From assembly GCA_030651035.1 (NCBI GenBank), contig JAUSCK010000280.1, positions 1 to 39,907 of the forward strand: 39,907 nucleotides of DNA, given 5' to 3'. Both the position numbers and the translations under genes were made by a program. The notes beneath the pieces were generated by a model. The model saw only the letters and a program-made list of their open reading frames with translations. It was not told the DNA's origin and ran no database searches. Positions 7,916-17,558 of this stretch are shown piece by piece. Source of the DNA: Elusimicrobiota bacterium. Lineage in GTDB: Bacteria; Elusimicrobiota; Elusimicrobia; Elusimicrobiales; UBA9959. The stretch's first letter is position 1, and each line of letters opens with the position of its first letter.

Positions 7916-9541
7916 TTATAAGGAGGGGAGAGCCTTGAAAAAATCGCCGCCCTTGTCATCCACCAGTATGAAGGCGGGGAAGTCTTCGACCTCTATGGCC
8001 CACACGGCCTCCATGCCCAGCTCCGGGTAGCCCAACGTTTCAACTTTCTTGATATTGCGCTCGGCCAGCAGCGCGGCGGGGCCGCCGGGGGAGCCGAGGT
8101 AGAAGCCGCCGTATTTTTTGCAGGCGTCGGTGACCGCCTGCGAGCGGTTGCCCTTGGCTATCATCACCATGGAAGCGCCCCGCGACTGGAGCAGGTCCAC
8201 GTAGGAATCCATGCGGCCGGCGGTGGTGGGGCCGAAGGAGCCGGAGGGCTTTCCCTTGGGCTGCTTGGCGGGGCCGGCATAATAAACCGGGTGCTTTTTA
8301 AGGTATTCCGGCAGCTCTTTGCCGGCGTCCAGCAGTTCCTTGAATTTTGCGTGGGCCAGGTCGCGGGCTACCACGATGCGGCCGTTCAGGGAGAGGCGGG
8401 CGCCTATCGGGTGCTTTGAAAGTTCCGCCAGTATGGTTTTCATCGGCTGGTTCAAATTTATGCTGACGCAGTTTGCGCGGGAGGAGAATTTTTCCCGCAT
8501 TTCTTTCGGGATAAGGCGGCCAGGGTCGCGGTCCATCTCCTCCAGCCAGAGGCCGTCCCGGTCTATGCGGGCCAGTATGTTGCGGTCGGCGGAGCAGGAA
8601 ACTCCCATGCCTATGGGCGCGGAGGCGCCGTGGCGGGGCAGGCGCACCACGCGCACGTCGTGGGCGAAATATTTGCCGCCGAACTGCGCGCCGTAGCCCA
8701 GCGCGCGCGAGGCCTGCAGCAGTTCGGCCTCCAGCTTTTTGTCGCGGAAGGCCCGGCCGGTTTCGCCGGGATCATCGGGCAGTCCGTCCAGGTACCCGGC
8801 GGAGGCCAGCTTTACCGTCTTCAGGCACATCTCCGCCGAGGTCCCGCCGATGACGAAAGCTACGTGGTAGGGGGGGCAGGCCGCCGTGCCGAGCGACTTC
8901 ATCTTCTCCGCCAGGAACGGCTTCAGCTTCTCCGGGGTCAGCGTGGCCTTCGTCTCCTGGTAAAGCGCGGTCTTGTTGGCCGAGCCGCCGCCCTTGGTGA
9001 CGAAAAGAAAATCGTAGGACATGCCGGGCTTTGAATAAACGTCTATCTGCGCCGGAAGGTTGTTCCCGGAATTCTTTTCATTATACATGTCCACCGCGAG
9101 CGTCTGCGAGTAGCGCAGGTTCTCACCGGTATAGGTCTCCCAGATGCCTTTTGAAAGCAGCTCTTCGTCGTTGGACCGGGTCCAGACCTGCTCGCCTTTC
9201 TTCGCGGCCACGGTGGCTGTGCCGGTGTCCTGGCAGAAGGGCAGCTCGAAGCGGGCCGAGATGGCGGCGTTGTCCAGCATGCAGAAAGCCACGAACTTGT
9301 CGTTTTCGGAGGCTTCGGGATCAGATAAAATAGCGGCCACCTGCGCGTTGTGCGCGGGGCGCAGCAGGAAGGAAACTTCTTTCACGGCCTCCCGTGCCAG
9401 CCTGACAAGGGCTTCCGGGGCAACTTCCAGTATTTCCCTGTCCCCTACCGTTATTATTTTTACCCCGTCTTTGGTAAGAAGGCGGAATTTGGTCGCGGGC
9501 TTAGCCAGTTCGAACATTTCGTTATATTTGAATTCAGGCAT
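7916..9541 (-). CDS. fumA: Fumarate hydratase, class I (iron-sulfur)
   Basis: The 541 residues match the length of E. coli FumA/FumB and contain both domains in one chain. It interconverts fumarate and malate using an oxygen-sensitive 4Fe-4S cluster. The three cluster cysteines are C103 (PFCQDTGTA), C222 (AACPPYH) and C316 (GVSCSADRN). The C-terminal beta domain holds [15 protein letters not shown] and [20 protein letters not shown]. It sits downstream of sdhCAB on the same strand, so the operon covers two consecutive steps of the TCA cycle or its reductive branch. Shine-Dalgarno AGGA lies 8 nt before the ATG. Confidence 0.95.
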   Translation of the reverse strand: MPEFKYNEMFELAKPATKFRLLTKDGVKIITVGDREILEVAPEALVRLAREAVKEVSFLLRPAHNAQVAAILSDPEASENDKFVAFCMLDNAAISARFELPFCQDTGTATVAAKKGEQVWTRSNDEELLSKGIWETYTGENLRYSQTLAVDMYNEKNSGNNLPAQIDVYSKPGMSYDFLFVTKGGGSANKTALYQETKATLTPEKLKPFLAEKMKSLGTAACPPYHVAFVIGGTSAEMCLKTVKLASAGYLDGLPDDPGETGRAFRDKKLEAELLQASRALGYGAQFGGKYFAHDVRVVRLPRHGASAPIGMGVSCSADRNILARIDRDGLWLEEMDRDPGRLIPKEMREKFSSRANCVSINLNQPMKTILAELSKHPIGARLSLNGRIVVARDLAHAKFKELLDAGKELPEYLKKHPVYYAGPAKQPKGKPSGSFGPTTAGRMDSYVDLLQSRGASMVMIAKGNRSQAVTDACKKYGGFYLGSPGGPAALLAERNIKKVETLGYPELGMEAVWAIEVEDFPAFILVDDKGGDFFKALPSL

Positions 9542-9580
9542 AATTTTTCCTAATGCTTAGACATGGGATAATTGTGAGCC

Positions 9581-9716
9581 GGCGGACGACGCAGGGGCCG
9601 GGTTAGCAAAACCGGTCGGAAGCCTGAGCTTGCGTAAGCGCGAAGGCTGAGACGCGGAAGCGCGCGCACGGTGTGCGCGACGCTGGTTTTGCGTTCCGGC
9701 CCCTGTGGCGTCCGCC
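9581..9716. repeat. 136-bp multi-branched inverted-repeat element between sdhB and fum
   Basis: The outer arms pair in three perfect blocks: 9581-9588 with 9709-9716 (8 bp), 9592-9601 with 9696-9705 (10 bp) and 9606-9613 with 9685-9692 (8 bp), separated by internal loops of 3-4 nt. Inside are further stems: AGCCT 9621-9625 with 9644-9648 capped by GCTT/AAGC, and CGCGCAC 9663-9669 with 9673-9679. As RNA or single-stranded DNA it would fold into a branched structure. It ends 2 bp from the sdhB stop. It could attenuate or process the transcript, or be a dispersed structured repeat. Confidence 0.7.
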
Positions 9717-9718
9717 CC

Positions 9719-10486
9719 CTAGCGCTTCGAAAATAAATTAGCCAGCAGGAACTCGCGGTTCATGCGGGCTATGTTCGCCGCCTTAATGTCTTTCGGGCAG
9801 ACGGCCTCGCACTCGTATTCGTTGGTGCAGTTGCCGAAGCCCTCCTTGTCCATCGCGGCCACCATGTTCAGAGCGCGCGTGTTCCGCTCCGGGCCGCCCT
9901 GCGGGAGCAGGGCCAGCTGGGAAATTTTGGCGCCGACGAAGAGCATGGCCGCGCCGTTGGGACAGGAGACCACGCAGGCCCCGCAGCCTATGCAGGCGGC
10001 GGCATCCATCGCCTCCTCCGCCTTGTCTTTTTCCACCGGTATGGCGTTCGCGTCCTGGGCCGCGCCGGTGTTGATGGAAATAAAGCCGCCCGCCGCTATC
10101 ATGCGGTCCAGGGCGGAGCGGTCCACCACCAGGTCTTTGATAATGGGGAAGGATTTTACGCGCCAGGGCTCGACGGTTATCACGTCGCCGTCCCTGAACC
10201 TGCGCATATGCAGCTGGCACACGGTGGAGTGTTCGTCGGGGCCGTGCACGTCGCCGTTCACCACCAGGCCGCAGCAGCCGCAGATCCCCTCGCGGCAGTC
10301 GCTTTCAAAAGCTATGGGGCTATGGCCTTTTTTCAGCAGGTCGTCGTTGAGAATGTCCAGCATCTCAAGGAATGACATATCCGGGGAGACGCCCTTCACG
10401 CTGTAGGAGACCATTTCCCCCGGCTCCTGCAGCCCGGCCTGCCGCCACACGCGCACGGTAACGTTAAAATGTTTCGATTTGGGCAT
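9719..10486 (-). CDS. sdhB: Succinate dehydrogenase/fumarate reductase iron-sulfur subunit
   Basis: 255 residues carrying the three electron-transfer clusters. The 2Fe-2S site is C64-x4-C69-x-C71/C72 (CREGICGCCG) plus C90. The 4Fe-4S and 3Fe-4S sites use C165, C168, C171 and C175 (CIGCGACVVSCP) together with C220, C226 and C230 (CTNEYECEAVCP). The subunit passes electrons between the flavoprotein and the membrane quinone subunit. Its neighbours are sdhA 16 bp upstream and fum downstream beyond the inverted-repeat element. GGAG lies about 11 nt before the ATG. Confidence 0.95.
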   Translation of the reverse strand: MPKSKHFNVTVRVWRQAGLQEPGEMVSYSVKGVSPDMSFLEMLDILNDDLLKKGHSPIAFESDCREGICGCCGLVVNGDVHGPDEHSTVCQLHMRRFRDGDVITVEPWRVKSFPIIKDLVVDRSALDRMIAAGGFISINTGAAQDANAIPVEKDKAEEAMDAAACIGCGACVVSCPNGAAMLFVGAKISQLALLPQGGPERNTRALNMVAAMDKEGFGNCTNEYECEAVCPKDIKAANIARMNREFLLANLFSKR

Positions 10487-10502
10487 AATTAAAGTTCTCC
10501 AA

Positions 10503-12416
10503 TCATTTATAGCTTCTTTCCGCCATCTTTATATGCTCGAAAGTCAGCGCTTCCTTATGCAGCTTGGCTTCGTTGCCTTCTCCCTGGTATTCCCAGACGG
10601 CGGCGTGCGAGGCGTTCGCGTCGTCGCGCTTGGCTTCCCCTTCCGGGGTAACGGATTCTTCCCGGAAATGTGCGCCGCAGGATTCCTTGCGCTCCAGGGC
10701 GTCCCTCACCAGCAGTTCCGAGAACTCCATGAAGTCGGCTATCTTCATGGCTTTTTCCAGGGTCTGGTTGAAGTCTTTGTCCGCGCCGGAAACAGCCACG
10801 TCTTTCCAGAACTCTTCTCGTATTTCAGGTATCTTCTTCAGGGCCTTTTTAAGGGTCGCCTCGGTGCGCCCCATACCCACGTCGTTCCACATGACGTTGC
10901 CAAGCTGCCTGTGCAGCTCCGACGGGGTTTTCTTTCCCTTGACCGCAAGCAGGCGGTTGATGCGCTCCTGCACCTGTTTTGTCGAATCGGTGAATTCCTT
11001 GTCGCCGGTGGAGACGGGTTCGAACTTGTTGGCGCCGAGGTAGCCGCTGACGGTGGTGGGCGCGATAAAGAACCCGTCCGCCAGCCCCTGCATAAGGGCG
11101 CTGGCCCCCAGGCGGTTGGCGCCGTGGTCCGAGAAATTGGCCTCGCCCATGGCGAACAGGCCCGGGATGGTGGTCATAAGGTTATAGTCAACCCAGAGGC
11201 CGCCCATGGCGTAGTGGGGGGCCGGGTAGATGCGCATCGGGGCCTTATAGCCGTTCTCGTCGGTTATCTGGTAATACATATCGAACAGGTTGCCGTAGGC
11301 GTCCTTTATCTTGTCGGCGCCTTTGCGTTTAATGGCGTCGCGGAAATCCAGATAGACCGACTGGCCGGTAGGCCCGGCTCCGAAGCCGGCGTCGACCACG
11401 GTCTTGGCGGCCCGGGAGGCTATGTCGCGCGGCACCAGGTTGCCGAAGGCCGGGTAGCGCCTTTCCAGGAAGTAATCTCGCTCGGCCTCTGGGATATCGT
11501 TGGGGGGGCGCTTGTCGCCCTTGGCTTTAGGCACCCATATCCTGCCGTCGTTGCGCAGGCTTTCGCTCATCAGCGTTAGCTTTGACTGGTGCTCACCCGA
11601 GCGCGGTATGCAGGTGGGATGGATCTGCGTGAAGCAGGGGTTGGCGAAGCCGGCCCCGCGCTTATAGGCCGCCCAGGCGGCCGAGACATTGCACGTGGCG
11701 GCGTTGGTGGAAAGATAAAAAACATTGGCGTAGCCGCCGGTGCAGAGAAGAACGGCGTGGCCGGAGTGGGACTCGAGTTCACCGGTCAGCAGGTTGCGGG
11801 CGGTTATGCCGCGGGCGTGCCCGTTCTTTACCACGATATCCACCAGCTCGCGGCGGGGCAGCAGGGTAACGGTGCCGGCCGCCACCTGGCGCATCATGGC
11901 CGAGTAGGCGCCCAGCAGCAGCTGCTGCCCGGTCTGGCCCCTTGTATAGAAAGTGCGGGAAACCTGCGCCCCGCCGAAGGAGCGCGTGGATAGAAGGCCG
12001 CCGTATTCCCGTCCGAAGGGCACTCCTATAGCCGCGCAATGGTCTATTATCTGGTTCGAGATCTGCGCGAGGCGGTAGACGTTGGCTTCGCGGGCGCGGT
12101 AGTCGCCGCCCTTTACCGTATCGTGGAACAGGCGCCAGACGGAATCCCCGTCGTTGGTGTAGTTCTTGGCGGCGTTTATCCCGCCCTGCGCCGCTATGGA
12201 ATGGGCGCGGCGGGGGGAGTCGTGCAGGGTGAGGACTTTCACGTTGTAGCCCAGCTCGCCCAGCGAGGCCGCAGCCGAGGCGCCGGCCAGGCCGGAGCCC
12301 ACCACAAGCACGTCGTACTTGCGGCGGTTGCTGGGGTTCACCAGCTTAAGATTGAATTTATGCGAGTCCCATTTCTTTTCTATCGGTCCCGCGGGAATTT
12401 GAGCGTCGAGTTTCAT
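10503..12416 (-). CDS. sdhA: Succinate dehydrogenase/fumarate reductase flavoprotein subunit
   Basis: The 637 residues match the Bacteroidetes/epsilon-type SdhA/FrdA. It oxidises succinate or reduces fumarate at a covalently bound FAD. A dinucleotide-binding [10 protein letters not shown] lies at about residue 40. H72 in [15 protein letters not shown] is the expected FAD-linking histidine. Active-site blocks follow: the [13 protein letters not shown] and [12 protein letters not shown] segments, a [15 protein letters not shown] loop, and [21 protein letters not shown] strong GGAGG precedes the start. It lies 68 bp after sdhC and 16 bp before sdhB. The direction of catalysis in the cell cannot be read from sequence. 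Confidence 0.95.
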   Translation of the reverse strand: MKLDAQIPAGPIEKKWDSHKFNLKLVNPSNRRKYDVLVVGSGLAGASAAASLGELGYNVKVLTLHDSPRRAHSIAAQGGINAAKNYTNDGDSVWRLFHDTVKGGDYRAREANVYRLAQISNQIIDHCAAIGVPFGREYGGLLSTRSFGGAQVSRTFYTRGQTGQQLLLGAYSAMMRQVAAGTVTLLPRRELVDIVVKNGHARGITARNLLTGELESHSGHAVLLCTGGYANVFYLSTNAATCNVSAAWAAYKRGAGFANPCFTQIHPTCIPRSGEHQSKLTLMSESLRNDGRIWVPKAKGDKRPPNDIPEAERDYFLERRYPAFGNLVPRDIASRAAKTVVDAGFGAGPTGQSVYLDFRDAIKRKGADKIKDAYGNLFDMYYQITDENGYKAPMRIYPAPHYAMGGLWVDYNLMTTIPGLFAMGEANFSDHGANRLGASALMQGLADGFFIAPTTVSGYLGANKFEPVSTGDKEFTDSTKQVQERINRLLAVKGKKTPSELHRQLGNVMWNDVGMGRTEATLKKALKKIPEIREEFWKDVAVSGADKDFNQTLEKAMKIADFMEFSELLVRDALERKESCGAHFREESVTPEGEAKRDDANASHAAVWEYQGEGNEAKLHKEALTFEHIKMAERSYK

Positions 12417-12484
12417 TGTTCCTCCAAAATTTATTTTTAACTTCTGCCGGTCCTGTCATCGCGGCTTCTTCTCCCGATTCCCGA

Positions 12485-13168
12485 TTACCTTATTATCACA
12501 ACCTGGTAGCCGGCCTCGGCCGCTTTCAGGTCTATGCCCAGCAGGTAATACGCCGAGATGAGCGCGAAGCCTGTCATTAAAACGGCCACCAGGATGCCGC
12601 CTATTTTTATCAGTGGCGTGTACTTCGGGTGGTTGATCCCCAGCGTCTGGAAAGCGCTCTGCATGCCGTGGCTGAGGTGCAGGGCCAGCGCGGCTGAGCC
12701 TGTTACATATATGGCCGTGAACATGCGGCTGCGGAAGGCGCCTGTCACCATCTGGTAAAAGCCCATGGAATGGTCCGTGAAGCGGAAGGTCAGCATATGG
12801 TAGGCCAGGTAGGCCAGTATGGCTGCCGCGGTATAAAGCATGGTGGCCGACCCGATGGTGCGGCCGCCCTGCCAGTTGCGGGCCTCGTAGCCGCTGGGGG
12901 CGTTAAGAAAGTCCTCCAGCCTCACCCAGGCGCCGGTTATTATATGGGCGAGGAAGATAAAAAGCAGCCCTATTTCAAGGAGCGGGGTGACGGGGTTCGA
13001 GAGCAGCAGGTCCACCCAGCCGTTATAGGCCGCCTCGCCCTTGAACAGGAGCAGGTTTTCAGCCAGGTGCACCAGCATGAAACCTCCCAGCAGCAGGCCG
13101 GAGACGGCCATCACGGCTTTCCTGCCTATAGAGGTAGTGATTAAACGCTTAATAAAAGTTATATCCAT
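12485..13168 (-). CDS. sdhC: Succinate dehydrogenase/fumarate reductase cytochrome b subunit
   Basis: I place the start at the ATG at 13168 (227 residues), because GGAG lies 11 nt upstream and the protein then begins MDITFIKRLITTSIGRK like other type B subunits. An in-frame extension to 13234 adds 22 unlikely residues. There are five transmembrane helices. Candidate haem ligands are the histidines in MLVHLAENLL, IFLAHIITGAW, LAYHMLTF and LALHLSHGMQS, which suggests a di-haem b subunit fused as a single chain (no SdhD). It anchors SdhAB to the inner membrane and exchanges electrons with quinone, probably menaquinone (inference from the type). Confidence 0.9.
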   Translation of the reverse strand: MDITFIKRLITTSIGRKAVMAVSGLLLGGFMLVHLAENLLLFKGEAAYNGWVDLLLSNPVTPLLEIGLLFIFLAHIITGAWVRLEDFLNAPSGYEARNWQGGRTIGSATMLYTAAAILAYLAYHMLTFRFTDHSMGFYQMVTGAFRSRMFTAIYVTGSAALALHLSHGMQSAFQTLGINHPKYTPLIKIGGILVAVLMTGFALISAYYLLGIDLKAAEAGYQVVIIR

Positions 13169-13214
13169 AAATATATGAACTCCGTGGTTTTGCGGGATAT
13201 ATATATAATAAAAT

Positions 13215-13220
13215 ATTATA
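13215..13220 (-). promoter_or_regulatory. sdhC: Candidate -10 box for the sdhCAB-fum operon
   Basis: On the minus strand TATAAT occurs 46 nt before the sdhC ATG, within a very AT-rich stretch, leaving room for a leader with the GGAG site. No convincing -35 hexamer is visible, so the call rests on the -10 alone. Confidence 0.4.
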
Positions 13221-13304
13221 ACAGAGTTGGGCAAGCGTGTTTTTTATTGGCCTGCCGCCAAGTAAAATAATATTTAAGAAGGGCGCAAACCATCGCAAAA
13301 ATAA

Positions 13305-13310
13305 TATAAT
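13305..13310 (+). promoter_or_regulatory. Candidate -10 box for the NHL-repeat gene
   Basis: TATAAT lies 42 nt before the ATG at 13353, divergent from the sdh promoter candidate about 85 bp away. No clear -35 hexamer is seen. Confidence 0.4.
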
Positions 13311-13352
13311 AGCTGAATATAGCCGCAGTATCCTGTATTGGGAGGCAGTAAA

Positions 13353-16300
13353 ATGAACCGGATTATTTTTTCGTTTATTTTTTTCGCTCTGGCGTCAGTC
13401 TCGGCCGCCTATGAAAAAGTGGAGTTTAAAGGCCAGATACTGAGCCCCGCCTTCCTGAAGCCGGCCGCCGTGGCGCTGTCCGGCGGCAAGGTCTTCGTGG
13501 CCGACTCAAAGGCCAACGCCGTATTCGTCTTCGACGCCGCGGGGAAACAGCTGAAGAAAATAGAGGGCGGCCTGAAAGCCCCCGAGGCCCTGTCCTTCGG
13601 GGCAGGCATGCTTTACGTGGCCGACACCGGCAATTCCCGCATTGCCGTCTTCGACGCGGACGGAAAAATGCTCTGGGCTTTTTCAAGCGAGGGCGACGCG
13701 CCGGGCCAGCTCGATTCCCCCGCGGGCATAGCCTACGGACCGGACGACAGGGTATATGTCTCCAACACCGGGAATTCCAGGATAGAAGTCTTTAACGCCG
13801 ACGGTATTTACCTCTACGGCTTCCCTGTGGCCAAGTCTGACGGCGTCACTAAACTCGAACCTGCCAAGATATCGCTCAGCCGCTCCGGGGATATCCTCGT
13901 CTCCGATCCGGATAAGGATATGTTGCAGAAGTACGACAGGACAGGCAGACTGCTTAAGGAATACGCAATGGCCAATGGCGGCGCGGTCGCGGACAGGTAC
14001 GGACGGATATTCGCCATAAACGCAAAAGAAGGCAAGGTTCGTGAGGTTTCAGCCGATGGAAAGGAAATAGGCACTTTCGGCACCAAGGGGAAGGGCAAGA
14101 GCGAATTTAAGAACCTGCGCGACATAGCCATCGACAAGTCCGGCGTTCTCTACCTCTGCGACGAGGAGAACAAGAAGGTGGTCTTGATCGGTATGGTGAC
14201 CGCCCATGCCGGGCCGAGCCTGCCCGCTGCCGCCATACTCGCCCGGTTTACAATAAAAGGTCCTTCCACCAAGTTCGCCTTTAAGGCCGAGGTATTTACC
14301 GTGACGCCCGACGGAAAGATAATAGCCTGGCTGCCGGAAGCCAAAGAGATTGTCCTTATAGACGGCGCCTCCAGGAAGACGCTCATCCGCGAGGGCAAGC
14401 TGCAGGGACAGGTCCGCGGGCCCCGCGGTCTTTTCTTGGACAAGAAGGGCAGGATATACGTGGCGGACACCGGCAATGACAGGGTCCAGATCTTCAAACC
14501 GGACGGGACCTATGACAATATGTTCGGCGAGAGCGGCTCAGGAGAGGGCCAGTTCAGACAGCCGTCTTCAGTGGCCGTCAACTCCATGGGTAATATATAC
14601 GTGGCCGACACCAAGAACAAGAAGATAAAGGCCTTCAGCGCCGACGGGATGTTCCTTTTCGCGGCGGGCCCGGAGCTGGGCAATGTAACGCTGGTCAGCC
14701 CGGTGGCGGTAGCCTGCGACGAGAACAAGAACGTCTATGTGCTTGACTCTGTGTTAAAGAAGGTTATAGTCACGGACGCGATGGGCAAGTTCCTGCGCAT
14801 TTGGGACGATTCGGGGAACCTGCAGGACCCCGCCTCGCTGGCCTATGACGGCAAGGGCTTCTTTTACATCCTGGATAAGGGCTCCTTCAACGTTAAGATC
14901 TTCGACGAAGCCGGTAATTTCATTGCCAGCTTCTTCGCCAAGGGCCGAGGCGAGCGGGAGCTTTGGGAGCCCCAGTATATGGCCTTCAGCGGCGACAAAA
15001 TATACCTCTCCGATACCGGGAACGATAAAGTGTTGTCCTTCGATATCAGTTATTTGCCGCCGGCGCCCGTAGACTTGAAGGCGGAGGCCGGCGAGAAAAA
15101 CGTTAAGCTTTCTTGGAACGCCAAGACCAATCCCTGGACAGACGGGTTCAAGGTCTACCGCAGCACTGGGACCGAAGACCCTGAAGAGATCGGAAACGCG
15201 CAGAAGCCGTTTTTTGAGGATCCAGGCCTTTCAGCCGAGGCCACTTATTACTATTTCGTGGCCGGCTTGTCGGCCACCGGTGTGATAGGCGGGCTTTCTG
15301 AGCCCGCGGGCGCTTACTTCAAACTGCCGGAGGCACCAGTGGCCGCTGCGGCGGAAACGGGAACCGCGCCGGCGGATGCGGTGAACAAGAACGTGGCCCC
15401 GATGGAGATCCTGGCGCCGGAGCTCAGCTATATCTTCTCCGCCAACTACAAGTATTACCAGAAGAACCCGGTCGGCAAGATCGCGGTGAAGAACAACACC
15501 GACAGCGACTTCACGAACGTGAAGCTTTCCTTCTTCTTCAAGGACTTCATGGATTTCCCGAGCGACACCATCGTCGAGGCGGTGAAGGCGCATTCGCAGA
15601 CCGACGTGCCGCTGTCCGCCACGCTTAACAACAGGATCCTTAATATCAACGAGGACACCCCCATACAGTGCCAGCTCACCCTGACCTATTACCAGGACGG
15701 GGTCGAAAAGACCGCTACCCTGAACAAGCCGGTAAAGGTGCTTTCCAAGAACGCCATTGTGTGGGACAATTCGGCCAGGCTGGCCAACTTCATCACCGTG
15801 AAGGACACCCCGGTTTCCACCTTCAGGTCTTTCGCCCTGCTGGAGAAGAAGAACTTCGAGGCGGAGGCTACCCTGTTGGACGAAAGCGTCCTGACCGCGC
15901 TGATGGTCTGGGAGGGCCTGGGCGAATTCGGCCTTACCTACCTGGCCGACCCGGTAAACCCCTACTCGGTGCTGAAGTCGACGCAGAACCTGGTGCTGGA
16001 CACCGTGCAGTTCCCCCGCAACACGCTGAAGCTCAAGAGCGGCGACTGCGACGACCTGACCGCCCTGTTCGCCAGCATCTTCGAGGCTTCAGGCCTGCAC
16101 GTGGCGCTGCTGGACTTCCCCGGCCATATAGCGCTGATGTATGACACCGGCAAGACCGACGCTAACCTGGTGGGCCTGCCTGAGGACTACCTGATAAAAT
16201 ACAACAACACCTGGTGGGTGGGGGTTGAGACCACCATGGTCGGCAAGAGTTTCCAGGACTCCGTCCTGCACATAGCGGACCTTTACCGGAAGTCGGAAAA

Positions 16301-16832
16301 AGAGGTCAAGGTCATAGACGTCAGGGCCTCCTGGAACGAGTTCGAGCCGGTCACGCTGCCGGAGACCGAGGCCGAAACGTACGCTTCCGCCGCGCTGTCG
16401 GCCCGCATAAAGGAGGCCCTCTCTACGCTTATGGCCGCCCGCTATGAGCACCTGAAAAAATTCTACGGCCGGATACTGCAGGAAGTCCCGGGGGATATAG
16501 AGACCAACCTCAGCCTGGGTATAGTGCACGCCGAATACAAGGCCTACGACGAGGCCGCCGGCTGCTTTGGAAAGGTGCTAGAGAAGGAGCCTTTTAACGC
16601 CGGGGCGCTCAATAACATGGGCAACCTGAGCTTTACGGGCGGCAAGTACGCGGAGGCCAAGGACTATTACTTCAAAGCCACAAAGGCGGACCCGTTCGAC
16701 GGCAACATCTGGCTGAACCTCGCCAGGGTTTCCGACAAGCTGGGCAAAAAAGAAGACGTGAAGATCTTTGCCGAGAAAGCGGCCAAGATAGAGCCGGAGC
16801 TCAAGAGCATAGGGGATAAGCTTTCCAAGTGA
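13353..16832 (+). CDS. Large secreted NHL-repeat / FnIII / transglutaminase-like / TPR protein
   Basis: The start at ATG 13353 (1159 residues) follows GGGAGG with a 7-nt spacer; a TTG five codons earlier lies inside that site. A signal peptide covers residues 1-18. Residues 25-565 are about ten NHL/beta-propeller repeats (GKVFVADSKANAVFVFD, GRIYVADTGNDRVQIFKPDG and similar). Residues 568-655 are a fibronectin type III domain (VKLSWNAKTNPW, FKVYRSTG). A beta-rich linker leads to a transglutaminase-like domain with C899 in SGDCDDLTALFASI and H925 in FPGHIALMYD. TPR motifs fill about 1085-1155. The layout suggests an extracytoplasmic scaffold with a thiol-dependent enzyme or peptidoglycan/protein-binding site. 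The next gene is 26 bp away. Confidence 0.85.
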   Translation: MNRIIFSFIFFALASVSAAYEKVEFKGQILSPAFLKPAAVALSGGKVFVADSKANAVFVFDAAGKQLKKIEGGLKAPEALSFGAGMLYVADTGNSRIAVFDADGKMLWAFSSEGDAPGQLDSPAGIAYGPDDRVYVSNTGNSRIEVFNADGIYLYGFPVAKSDGVTKLEPAKISLSRSGDILVSDPDKDMLQKYDRTGRLLKEYAMANGGAVADRYGRIFAINAKEGKVREVSADGKEIGTFGTKGKGKSEFKNLRDIAIDKSGVLYLCDEENKKVVLIGMVTAHAGPSLPAAAILARFTIKGPSTKFAFKAEVFTVTPDGKIIAWLPEAKEIVLIDGASRKTLIREGKLQGQVRGPRGLFLDKKGRIYVADTGNDRVQIFKPDGTYDNMFGESGSGEGQFRQPSSVAVNSMGNIYVADTKNKKIKAFSADGMFLFAAGPELGNVTLVSPVAVACDENKNVYVLDSVLKKVIVTDAMGKFLRIWDDSGNLQDPASLAYDGKGFFYILDKGSFNVKIFDEAGNFIASFFAKGRGERELWEPQYMAFSGDKIYLSDTGNDKVLSFDISYLPPAPVDLKAEAGEKNVKLSWNAKTNPWTDGFKVYRSTGTEDPEEIGNAQKPFFEDPGLSAEATYYYFVAGLSATGVIGGLSEPAGAYFKLPEAPVAAAAETGTAPADAVNKNVAPMEILAPELSYIFSANYKYYQKNPVGKIAVKNNTDSDFTNVKLSFFFKDFMDFPSDTIVEAVKAHSQTDVPLSATLNNRILNINEDTPIQCQLTLTYYQDGVEKTATLNKPVKVLSKNAIVWDNSARLANFITVKDTPVSTFRSFALLEKKNFEAEATLLDESVLTALMVWEGLGEFGLTYLADPVNPYSVLKSTQNLVLDTVQFPRNTLKLKSGDCDDLTALFASIFEASGLHVALLDFPGHIALMYDTGKTDANLVGLPEDYLIKYNNTWWVGVETTMVGKSFQDSVLHIADLYRKSEKEVKVIDVRASWNEFEPVTLPETEAETYASAALSARIKEALSTLMAARYEHLKKFYGRILQEVPGDIETNLSLGIVHAEYKAYDEAAGCFGKVLEKEPFNAGALNNMGNLSFTGGKYAEAKDYYFKATKADPFDGNIWLNLARVSDKLGKKEDVKIFAEKAAKIEPELKSIGDKLSK

Positions 16833-16858
16833 GGAAAAGGTAACGGGAGGGTATATTT

Positions 16859-17380
16859 ATGAAAAAAGCATTAATAGCGCTGGCGCTGATCTTCGCGGTG
16901 GGCGTGGTTCACGCCGAGGAAAACAAGGATTGGAAGGGCTGGTACGGCACCATGCTCAAGGGCCTTAAGACCAAGGTGCAGAGTAAACTCCAATCCAAGC
17001 ACCGCGCTTCCGCTGTCGCGGCTGTGCGCGGCACGCTGCAGGGCGAGGATGCCAACGCGCTTTACTGGAAGGGCGGCGTTTCTGAAAAGGCCCAGAAGAA
17101 GCTGGCCGACGAGAAAAAGCAGCTGACGGACGCCGTGGAGCTGGTAGTGGGCGGAGATGTAGAGGGCGGACGCGCCGCATTGAACAAGTTCCTTAAGGAT
17201 AACCCGGAAAGCTTCTTCGCCCAGGACGCGAAAGAGGCGCTGGCCAACCTGCCCGCCCCGGAAGTCAAACCGGAAGCCGCACCGGAAGTTAAACCGGAAG
17301 CCAAGCCGGAAGCCAAACTGAAAGAGGAGAAAAAGGAAGCTCCGCCGGCCGAAGAGCCGGACGGCGGCGAGCTGGAATAA
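16859..17380 (+). CDS. Small secreted protein with Pro-Glu-Lys repeat tail
   Basis: 173 residues, family not recognised. A clear signal peptide is cut near V-V-H-A-E. The mature part is helical (to about residue 130) and includes ALYWKGGVSEKAQ and a TPR-like LNKFLKDNPESFFAQDAKEALANL, which resembles outer-membrane lipoprotein assembly helices. Residues 132-173 are a low-complexity PEVKPEA/PEAKPEA repeat with an acidic end, typical of an extended spacer in the periplasm. GGGAGGG lies 8-10 nt before the ATG. It starts 26 bp after the NHL protein and probably shares its message, so the two may act together. Confidence 0.8.
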   Translation: MKKALIALALIFAVGVVHAEENKDWKGWYGTMLKGLKTKVQSKLQSKHRASAVAAVRGTLQGEDANALYWKGGVSEKAQKKLADEKKQLTDAVELVVGGDVEGGRAALNKFLKDNPESFFAQDAKEALANLPAPEVKPEAAPEVKPEAKPEAKLKEEKKEAPPAEEPDGGELE

Positions 17381-17431
17381 AAGCCCGCGGCGAAAACCGG
17401 TAAGTAAACCCGGTTCGATCCGCTTTACATT

Positions 17432-17460
17432 AAAAAACCCCGCTTCCCGGCGGGGTTTTT
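17432..17460. terminator. Bidirectional Rho-independent terminator
   Basis: AAAACCCCGC (ending 17442) and GCGGGGTTTT (from 17450) form a strong GC stem with A-run and T-run flanks on either side. It stands between the convergent genes ending at 17380 and 17559 and can serve both. Confidence 0.9.
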
Positions 17461-17468
17461 AATTATTC

Positions 17469-17534
17469 ACATGGATGAGCAGGATAGACAGGATAAAAAC
17501 GGGAAAAAATCCTGTATATCCTGTTTATCAATGT
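17469..17534. repeat. ACAGGAT-type inverted repeat, copy A
   Basis: The left arm ACATGGATGAGCAGGATAG.. (17469-17494) pairs imperfectly with the complement at 17509-17534. Each arm carries two copies of the (A)CAGGAT unit at 9-nt spacing and ends in ACATGGAT or a close variant. The same element is present at 23906-23975. This copy lies in a convergent intergenic gap just beyond the terminator. Confidence 0.8.
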
Positions 17535-17558
17535 TCAATCCTTCTTGCGGTGAGCTGG

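Noticed and set aside
10479-11579. Plus-strand open frame (about 366 codons) opposite sdhA
   Set aside because: Antisense to a clear SdhA; no motif and no translation signal.
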